From positions 62,001 through 126,000 of the forward strand of contig NZ_SMAP01000001.1 in assembly GCF_004346265.1 (NCBI RefSeq): DNA of 64,000 bases, read 5' to 3'. The notes below the pieces were generated by a model, which worked only from the letters and a program-made list of their open reading frames with translations, was not told the origin of the DNA and made no database searches. Made by a program: the position numbers and the translations under genes. Positions 58,092-64,000 of this stretch are shown piece by piece. Within the stretch, counting starts at the first letter, position 1; the number at the start of each line of letters is the position of its first letter. The stretch comes from Thermomonas haemolytica. GTDB lineage: Bacteria; Pseudomonadota; Gammaproteobacteria; Xanthomonadales; Xanthomonadaceae.

Positions 58092-60461
58092 ATGCCTCAG
58101 AAACTGCTTGTACATCGCGCCGCCGTGCTCGGCGCCGGCGTGATGGGCGCGCAGATCGCCGCCCACCTCACCAACGCCGGGGTGGACACCGTGCTGTTCG
58201 ACCTGCCCGCCAAGGACGGGCCGGCCGACGGCATCGTGCTCAAGGCGATCGCCAACCTCGACAAGCTCTCGCCCGCCCCGCTGGCGAGCAAGGCGCTGGC
58301 CGCGGCGATCACCCCGGCCAATTACGACACCGGCCTGTCCCTGCTGCAGGACTGCGACCTGATCATCGAGGCGATCGCCGAGCGGATGGACTGGAAGCAG
58401 GACCTCTATCGCAAGATCGCTCCCTCGGTGCCCCCGCACGCGATCCTTGCAAGCAACACATCGGGCTTGGGAATCAATGCCTTGGCAGGCGTTCTTCCGG
58501 AAGAACTGAAGCATCGGTTCTGCGGCGTGCACTTCTTCAACCCGCCGCGCTACATGCACCTGGCCGAACTCATCCCGGCGCAGACCACCGACCCGGCGGT
58601 GCTGGATGCCCTGGAGACCTTCCTCACCACCCAGCTCGGCAAGGGCGTGGTGCGGGCCAAGGACACCCCCAACTTCATCGGCAACCGCATCGGCGTGTTC
58701 TCGATCCTGTCGGTGATCCACCACACCCGCGCGTTCGGCCTCGGCTTCGACGAGGTGGACGCGCTGACCGGCCCGCTGCTGGGGCGGCCGAAGTCGGCGA
58801 CCTACCGCACCTCCGACGTGGTCGGCCTGGACACCATGGCGCACGTCATCAAGACCATGGCCGACACCCTGCCGGACGACCCCTGGCACCGCTACTTCCA
58901 GTCGCCGGACTGGCTGCAGGCCCTGATCGCCAAGGGCGCGCTGGGCCAGAAGACCGGCGCCGGCATCTTCCGCAAGGTCGGCAAGGACATCATGGTCCTC
59001 GATCTTGAGAAGCAGGACTACCGCCTGGCCGACCGCGGTGCGGCGCCAGAGGTGGTCGAGATCCTGAAGCTCAAGGATCCGGCCGAGAAGTTCGCCCGCA
59101 TGCGTGCCAGCGCGCATCCGCAGGCGCGCTTCCTGTGGGCCTGCTTCCGCGACCTGTTCCATTACAGCGCCTACCACCTGGCCGCCATCGCCGACACCGC
59201 GCGCGACGTGGACCAGGCTATCCGTTGGGGCTATGGCTGGGCGCAGGGCCCGTTCGAGACCTGGCAGTCGGCTGGCTGGCGCCAGATCGCCACCTGGATC
59301 GGCGAAGACATCGCCGCCGACACCGCCATGAGCGACGCGCCGCTGCCGGCCTGGGTCGGCGCGCGCGAGGGCGTGCATGCCGCCGAAGGCAGCTACAGCC
59401 CGGCCAAGGACGCCCTGCTGCCGCGCTCGTCGCTGCCGGTGTACCGGCGCCAGCGCTTCCCCGACCCGATGCTGGGCGAGCGCTTCGCCCCCGGCGAGAC
59501 GGTGTTCGAGAACGACGGCCTGCGCATGTGGCACGACGGCGACGACATCGCCGTGGTCAGCTTCAAGACCAAGATGAACACCGTCTCCGACGCCGTGCTG
59601 GACGGGCTGCAGGAAGCGGTGGGCCGCGCCGAGCGCGACTTCGCCGGCATGGTGATCTGGCAGCCGAAGGAGCCGTTCTCCGCCGGTGCCGACCTCGCCG
59701 GTGCGCTGGGCGCGCTGCAGGCCGGCAAGCTCGACCTGTTCGAGGCGATGGTGGCCAACTTCCAGGCCACCAGCCAGCGCATCAAGTACTCGCTGGTGCC
59801 GGTAGTGGCAGCCGTGCGCGGGCTGGCCCTCGGCGGCGGCTGCGAATTCCAGATGCACAGCGCCAAGACCGTGGCGCACCTGGAGAGCTACATCGGCCTG
59901 GTCGAGGCCGGGGTGGGCCTGCTGCCTGCCGGCGGCGGCCTGAAGGAGCTGGCGGTGCGCGCCTCCGCGGCGGCCGGCCCGGGAGGTGACGTGTTCGCCG
60001 AGCTGAAGAAGACCTTCGAGACGGTGGCGATGGCCAAGGTGTCCAACTCCGCGGCCAACGCCAAGGAGCTGGGCCTGCTGCGCGCTGGCGACAAGATCGC
60101 CTTCAACGCTTACGAGCTGCTGCACATCGCCAAGGTCGAGGCGCGCGCGCTGGCCGAGGGCGGCTACCGCCCGCCGCTGCCGGCGCGCCGCATCCAGGTC
60201 GCCGGCGAGGTCGGTATCGCCACCTTCAAGATGCTGCTGGTGAACATGCTGGAAGGCCGCTTCATCAGCGACTACGACTACGAGATCGCCGAGCGCATCG
60301 CCACCGTGCTGTGCGGCGGCGAGGTCGAACGCGGCGCGCTGGTGGACGAGGACTGGCTGATCCGGCTGGAGCGCAAGCACTTCGTGGAGCTGGCGCAGCA
60401 GGACAAGACCCAGGCCCGCATCGCGCACATGCTCAAGACCGGTAAGCCTCTGCGTAATTGA
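58092..60461 (+). CDS. fadB: 3-Hydroxyacyl-CoA dehydrogenase/enoyl-CoA hydratase
   Basis: A 789-residue beta-oxidation multienzyme. The dehydrogenase comes first (AAVLGAGVMGAQIAAHLTNA; later FFNPPRYMHL and FIGNRIGVF), the hydratase/isomerase last (LALGGGCEFQMHSAK and YIGLVEAGVGLLPAGGG, both catalytic Glu present). This order is opposite to E. coli FadB and like the FadN/FadB-type of Xanthomonads. ATG 58092 is chosen: AAGGAG is nine bases before it, but abuts the ATG at 58083. 31 bases after psrA. Confidence 0.92.
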   Translation: MPQKLLVHRAAVLGAGVMGAQIAAHLTNAGVDTVLFDLPAKDGPADGIVLKAIANLDKLSPAPLASKALAAAITPANYDTGLSLLQDCDLIIEAIAERMDWKQDLYRKIAPSVPPHAILASNTSGLGINALAGVLPEELKHRFCGVHFFNPPRYMHLAELIPAQTTDPAVLDALETFLTTQLGKGVVRAKDTPNFIGNRIGVFSILSVIHHTRAFGLGFDEVDALTGPLLGRPKSATYRTSDVVGLDTMAHVIKTMADTLPDDPWHRYFQSPDWLQALIAKGALGQKTGAGIFRKVGKDIMVLDLEKQDYRLADRGAAPEVVEILKLKDPAEKFARMRASAHPQARFLWACFRDLFHYSAYHLAAIADTARDVDQAIRWGYGWAQGPFETWQSAGWRQIATWIGEDIAADTAMSDAPLPAWVGAREGVHAAEGSYSPAKDALLPRSSLPVYRRQRFPDPMLGERFAPGETVFENDGLRMWHDGDDIAVVSFKTKMNTVSDAVLDGLQEAVGRAERDFAGMVIWQPKEPFSAGADLAGALGALQAGKLDLFEAMVANFQATSQRIKYSLVPVVAAVRGLALGGGCEFQMHSAKTVAHLESYIGLVEAGVGLLPAGGGLKELAVRASAAAGPGGDVFAELKKTFETVAMAKVSNSAANAKELGLLRAGDKIAFNAYELLHIAKVEARALAEGGYRPPLPARRIQVAGEVGIATFKMLLVNMLEGRFISDYDYEIAERIATVLCGGEVERGALVDEDWLIRLERKHFVELAQQDKTQARIAHMLKTGKPLRN

Positions 60462-60501
60462 TCGTGGAAAAGATCGGGCCTCCTGCCACGACTTTTCCGG
60501 C

Positions 60502-60555
60502 GCGGGCGAACGATGTGACGTTCGCCCGCTTGCGCGGCATCGCACGCGATGCCGC
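60502..60555. other. Two strong hairpins between fadB and fadA
   Basis: GCGGGCGAACG-ATGTGA-CGTTCGCCCGC (60502-60529, 11 bp) and GCGGCATCG-CACG-CGATGCCGC (60534-60555, 9 bp). Neither is followed by a T-run, so they look like RNA-processing or stability elements rather than terminators. They lie in the 142-base intercistronic gap. Confidence 0.7.
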
Positions 60556-60603
60556 GGCGGCACGTCCCTGTGCCGCCACCACACCAGACATCGGAGCGTA
60601 TCC

Positions 60604-61809
60604 ATGAGCAAGCAAATCCAGGACGCCTACATCGTCGCCGCCACCCGCACCCCGGTGGGCAAGGCCCCGAAGGGCGTGTTCCGCAACACCCGCCCGGACG
60701 ACATGCTGGCGCACGTGCTGAAGGCCGTGGTCGCGCAGGCCCCGGGCATCGACCCCAGCCGCATCGACGACGCCATCATCGGCTGCGCCATGCCCGAGGG
60801 CGAGCAAGGCATGAACGTGGCGCGCATCGGCGTGCTGCTGGCCGGGCTGCCGGACACCGTGGCCGGGCAGACCATCAACCGCTTCTGCTCCTCCGGCCTG
60901 CAGGCGGTGGCGCTGGCCGCGCAGCAGATCCAGCTGGGCCATTCCGACCTGATGCTCGCCGGCGGCACCGAATCCATGAGCATGGTGCCGATGATGGGCA
61001 ACAAGGTCGCGCTGTCGCCGTCGGTGTTCCGCGACGACCACGTGGCGATCGCCTACGGCATGGGCATCACCGCCGAGAAAGTGGCTGAGGAGTGGAAAGT
61101 CTCGCGCGAGGACCAAGATGCCTTCGCCCTGGCCTCGCACCAGAAGGCGCTGGCCGCGCAGGCCGCCGGCGAGTTCCGCGACGAGATCACCCCGTACGAG
61201 GTGGTCGCGCGCCTGCCCGACCTCGCCGGCAACACCATCCGCATGAAGAAGCTGCTGGTGGAGCAGGATGAGGGCCCGCGCGCCGACACCTCGCTGGAAG
61301 GCCTGGCGCGCCTGCGCCCGGTGTTCCGCAACGGCCAGTTCGGTGGCACCGTCACCGCCGGCAATGCCTCGCAGATGAGCGACGGCGCCGGCGCGGTGCT
61401 GCTGGCCTCCGAGCAGGCGATCAAGGACTACGGGTTGACCCCGCTGGCCCGCTTCGTCAGCTTCAGCGTGGCCGGCGTGCGCCCCGAGGTGATGGGCATC
61501 GGCCCGATCGCCGCGATCCCCAAGGCGCTCAAGCAGGGTGGCCTGACCCGCGACCAGCTGGACTGGATCGAGCTCAACGAGGCCTTCGCCGCGCAGGCGC
61601 TGGCGGTGATCCGCGACTGCGAACTGGACCCGGCCAAGGTCAACCCGCTGGGCGGCGCGATCGCGCTGGGACATCCGCTGGGCGCCACCGGTGCCATTCG
61701 CACCGCCACCATCGTGCACGGCCTGCGCCGGCGCAAACAGAAATACGGCATGGTGACCATGTGCATCGGCACCGGCATGGGCGCGGCGGGCATCTTCGAG
61801 GCGCTCTGA
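60604..61809 (+). CDS. fadA: Acetyl-CoA C-acyltransferase (thiolase)
   Basis: A 401-residue thiolase splitting 3-ketoacyl-CoA. Active Cys in INRFCSSGLQAVALAAQQ (C95), base/His in AIALGHPLGATGAIRTA, and second Cys in MVTMCIGTGMGAAGIFEAL. Partner of the fadB product; same transcript, then a strong terminator. Confidence 0.95.
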   Translation: MSKQIQDAYIVAATRTPVGKAPKGVFRNTRPDDMLAHVLKAVVAQAPGIDPSRIDDAIIGCAMPEGEQGMNVARIGVLLAGLPDTVAGQTINRFCSSGLQAVALAAQQIQLGHSDLMLAGGTESMSMVPMMGNKVALSPSVFRDDHVAIAYGMGITAEKVAEEWKVSREDQDAFALASHQKALAAQAAGEFRDEITPYEVVARLPDLAGNTIRMKKLLVEQDEGPRADTSLEGLARLRPVFRNGQFGGTVTAGNASQMSDGAGAVLLASEQAIKDYGLTPLARFVSFSVAGVRPEVMGIGPIAAIPKALKQGGLTRDQLDWIELNEAFAAQALAVIRDCELDPAKVNPLGGAIALGHPLGATGAIRTATIVHGLRRRKQKYGMVTMCIGTGMGAAGIFEAL

Positions 61810-61829
61810 TCCCGCCCATTCCGGGAACG

Positions 61830-61859
61830 CGAAAACGGCGCCGCAAGGCGCCGTTTTCG
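61830..61859. terminator. Terminator after fadA
   Basis: GAAAACGGCGCC (61831-61842), loop GCAA, GGCGCCGTTTTC (61847-61858), plus an outer C-G pair: a perfect 13-bp stem with A- and T-runs, bidirectional between fadA and convergent galU. Confidence 0.92.
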
Positions 61860-61943
61860 TTGGGGCTTCCGGGAGCGCTGTGCATGACGCGACCGGCGCG
61901 CCGTGAACCGGAATCCCGCATGCATGCCAAGGCGCGGGCCGGA

Positions 61944-62849
61944 TCAGGTCTCAACCACGCCCATCTCGCCCAGCGCGTTCTGCATCAGGCTGCGCGCGGC
62001 GTCGCTGAGCCTCTCGTTGTCCAGCGCATAGCGGATGGTGGCTTCGATCAGCCCCAGGTGGGTGCCGCAATCGAACCGGGTGCCGTGGAAGCGGAACGCA
62101 TCCACCCGCTCGCGCTGCAGCAGCGCGGCGATCGCGTCGGTCAGCTGGATTTCCCCGCCGGCGCCCTTCGGCGTGGTTTCCAGCAGGTCGAAGATCCCCG
62201 GGTTGAGGATGTAGCGGCCGACCACCGCCAGGTTGCTGGGCGCGTGCTCCGGGCGCGGCTTCTCGACGATCTCGCGGATCCGCCCGGCCTGGCCGTCGAA
62301 CGCGTCGGTGGCGACGATGCCGTAGCTGCCCGTCTGCTCGCGCGGCACGTCCTGCACCGCCACCGCGCTGCCGCCGGTGGCCTGGGCGTGATCAGCCATC
62401 TGCTTGAGCGCACCGTCGCCGCGGCTCCAGATCAGGTCGTCCGGCAGCAGCACCGCGAACGGCTCGTCGCCGACCACCGGGCGCGCACACAGCACGGCAT
62501 GCCCCAGCCCCAGCGCCTCGGCCTGGGTCACGAACACCGCGCGCACGCCCTCGGGCAGCACGTTGCGCACCAGCGCCAGCAATTCCTGCTTGCCGGATTT
62601 CTCCAGCTTCTGCTCCAGCTCGTAGGCCTTGTCGAAGTAATCGGCCACTGCGTGCTTGTAGCGGTTGGTGACGAACACCAGGGTGTCGCAGCCGGCGGCG
62701 ATCGCCTCGTCCACCGCGTACTGGATCAGCGGGCGGTCGACGATCGGCAGCATTTCCTTGGGCACCGTCTTGGTCGCCGGCAGGAAGCGGGTGCCGAGGC
62801 CGGCCACGGGGAATACCGCCTTGCGGATGCGCGGAGAGGATCGGGTCAT
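61944..62849 (-). CDS. galU: UTP-glucose-1-phosphate uridylyltransferase
   Basis: A 301-residue enzyme making UDP-glucose for surface polysaccharides. [83 protein letters not shown] 62849 overlaps the upstream gene stop (ATGA), so it is coupled to polysaccharide synthesis. Confidence 0.95.
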   Translation of the reverse strand: MTRSSPRIRKAVFPVAGLGTRFLPATKTVPKEMLPIVDRPLIQYAVDEAIAAGCDTLVFVTNRYKHAVADYFDKAYELEQKLEKSGKQELLALVRNVLPEGVRAVFVTQAEALGLGHAVLCARPVVGDEPFAVLLPDDLIWSRGDGALKQMADHAQATGGSAVAVQDVPREQTGSYGIVATDAFDGQAGRIREIVEKPRPEHAPSNLAVVGRYILNPGIFDLLETTPKGAGGEIQLTDAIAALLQRERVDAFRFHGTRFDCGTHLGLIEATIRYALDNERLSDAARSLMQNALGEMGVVET

Positions 62850-64000
62850 CGATGGGCTCTGTCGTTGGAATCGCGGGAATCGCGGGAATATCGGGGTCCA
62901 GGCGCGCTGGAGTCGGCGGGCGCGGCCTCGCGCAGCAGGCGCTGCAGCGCGGGCACATCGTAACGGTGCACAGCCTCGCGCAGCGCCTCCAGCCGGGTGG
63001 CGAAGGACGCCGGCGCGGCCGCCTCCAGCGGCAGTCGCCAGATCCCGGGCGCGGCCTCCTGCCGCTGCGCCGGCAGCCCCGGCTCGTGCAGGCGCTCGCC
63101 CGGACGCAGCCCGGTGAATACCATCCCGACCTCCTGCGGATGCAGGCCCGCCTGCCGCACCATGCGCGAGGCCAGTGCCAGGATCGACACCGGCGCGCCC
63201 ATGTCCAACGCGTACATCGCGCGCGGCTCGCCCAGCGCGGCCGCCTGCAGGATCAGCTGGCAGGCTTCGGTGATGGTCATGAAATAGCGGGTGGCCTGCG
63301 GATGGGTCACCGTCAGCGGCCCGCCGCGGCGGATCTGTTCGCGGAACACCTGCGCCACGCTGCCGGCCGAATCGAACACGTTGCCGAAGCGCACCACCGC
63401 CAGCCGGGTCGCGGAGGCGTCCGCGAGCAGCGCCATGCAGGCCTGCTCTGCCAGGCGCTTGCTCGCGCCCAGCACGCTGACCGGGTCCACCGCCTTGTCG
63501 GTGGACACCAGCACCATGCAGGCGATGCCGGCGGCACGCGCCGCCTGCGCCACCGCCGCGGTGGCCAGAACGTTGTTGCGCACGGCTTCGCGCGGCTGCG
63601 CCTCCAGCAGCGGCACGTGCTTGTAGGCGGCGGCGTGGATCAGGGTCTGCACCGGCCCCTGCCCCAGCGCATGCGCCAGCACCGCCGGATCGCCGCAATC
63701 GCCGAGCACCGCCACGCTCTCCAGCCCCGGGAACGCCGCGTGCAGGCGCTCCTGCACCTGCAGCAACGCCAGTTCGTCGATCTCCACCAGCACCAACCGA
63801 CGCGCGCCGTGCAGCGCGCACTGGCGGCACAGTTCGGCGCCGATCGAGCCACCGGCCCCGGTCACCAGCACCGACTGCCCGCGCAGCCAGGCGCGGATCA
63901 TGCCGGTATCAGCCATGCGCTCGGCGCGGCCCAGCAGTGCTTCGACATCCACGCCCTGCAGCGGCCCGCGCTGGCGGTGTCCGCGCAGCGGCGTCAGGCG
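62846..64000 (-). CDS. NDP-sugar dehydratase/epimerase, CapD/FlaA1 type (5' cut)
   Basis: The frame is open to the window edge (385 residues visible); a GTG at 63952 is not a convincing start because [15 protein letters not shown] continues upstream as in full-length membrane-anchored CapD/WbpM proteins. The visible part has [20 protein letters not shown] (NAD loop), [40 protein letters not shown] (the Y-x-x-x-K family site here M/S-substituted around ASKR) and [17 protein letters not shown]. It modifies UDP-sugars for capsule or O-antigen. Coupled to galU. Confidence 0.88.
   Translation of the reverse strand, partial: RLTPLRGHRQRGPLQGVDVEALLGRAERMADTGMIRAWLRGQSVLVTGAGGSIGAELCRQCALHGARRLVLVEIDELALLQVQERLHAAFPGLESVAVLGDCGDPAVLAHALGQGPVQTLIHAAAYKHVPLLEAQPREAVRNNVLATAAVAQAARAAGIACMVLVSTDKAVDPVSVLGASKRLAEQACMALLADASATRLAVVRFGNVFDSAGSVAQVFREQIRRGGPLTVTHPQATRYFMTITEACQLILQAAALGEPRAMYALDMGAPVSILALASRMVRQAGLHPQEVGMVFTGLRPGERLHEPGLPAQRQEAAPGIWRLPLEAAAPASFATRLEALREAVHRYDVPALQRLLREAAPADSSAPGPRYSRDSRDSNDRAHR

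Noticed and set aside
58017-60611. 864-codon minus-strand frame opposite fadB
   Set aside because: It covers fadB antisense with His/Arg/Gly-rich nonsense; an effect of high GC.

Overview
The window comes from a GC-rich gammaproteobacterium of the Xanthomonadaceae/Lysobacteraceae (Xanthomonas, Lysobacter, Luteimonas or Thermomonas type). The evidence is the divergent fur/bamE pair, the ndk-rlmN-pilF-rodZ-yfgM-bamB-der cluster, a PsrA-type regulator leading a fad operon, and very high third-position GC. I could run no database search, so family calls rest on motifs, lengths and gene order.

Bases 1-9100 form an accessory island with two nucleotide-signalling defence modules back to back. On the minus strand, a pyrimidine-cyclase gene pairs with a cyclic-nucleotide-binding TIR effector; this is the architecture of a known Pycsar system. 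On the plus strand, overlapping genes encode a tandem (two-domain) class III cyclase, an E2 ubiquitin-conjugating-like protein with a Cys-rich tail, and a three-helix membrane protein resembling the Pycsar membrane effector. This E2-carrying cyclase operon is the most interesting object in the window. A DUF4062 protein follows, then a tyrosine recombinase and a KfrA-like coiled-coil protein. These last two are divergent around a recombination-core-like inverted repeat, as in tnpS/tnpT resolution modules, but no transposase is present.

Bases 9290-24940 are a photo-oxidative stress regulon: a class I photolyase, an FeS-type photolyase/cryptochrome, GTP cyclohydrolase I, two lipocalins, a TspO-like protein, dehydrogenases, an ECF sigma factor with a ChrR-like anti-sigma, and a long lipid-modification operon (desaturase, FAD oxidoreductase, DUF1365, two cyclopropane-synthase-type methyltransferases, DUF2878, DUF1295). 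Six promoters share the pattern (T/C)GCATC(C/G)-N16-CGTA and sit before every transcription unit of this block, including the sigma gene itself, so the regulon can be read directly from the DNA.

Bases 24940-35500 carry metal resistance: cueR and a Cu(I) P-type ATPase, an arsR-GAPDH-arsJ arsenate module, a SulP transporter, and copZ-pcoA-pcoB. Two CueR-like promoters with 19-bp spacers precede the ATPase and the copZ operon. From 35600 to the end the window is core genome: fur, bamE, ratB/ratA, smpB, two tRNAs, ppsR/ppsA, mscS, orn, tadA, guaA/guaB, folD, der, bamB, yfgM, rodZ, pilF, rlmN, ndk, a fad operon under a perfect PsrA-type operator, galU, and the start of a polysaccharide gene cut by the window edge.
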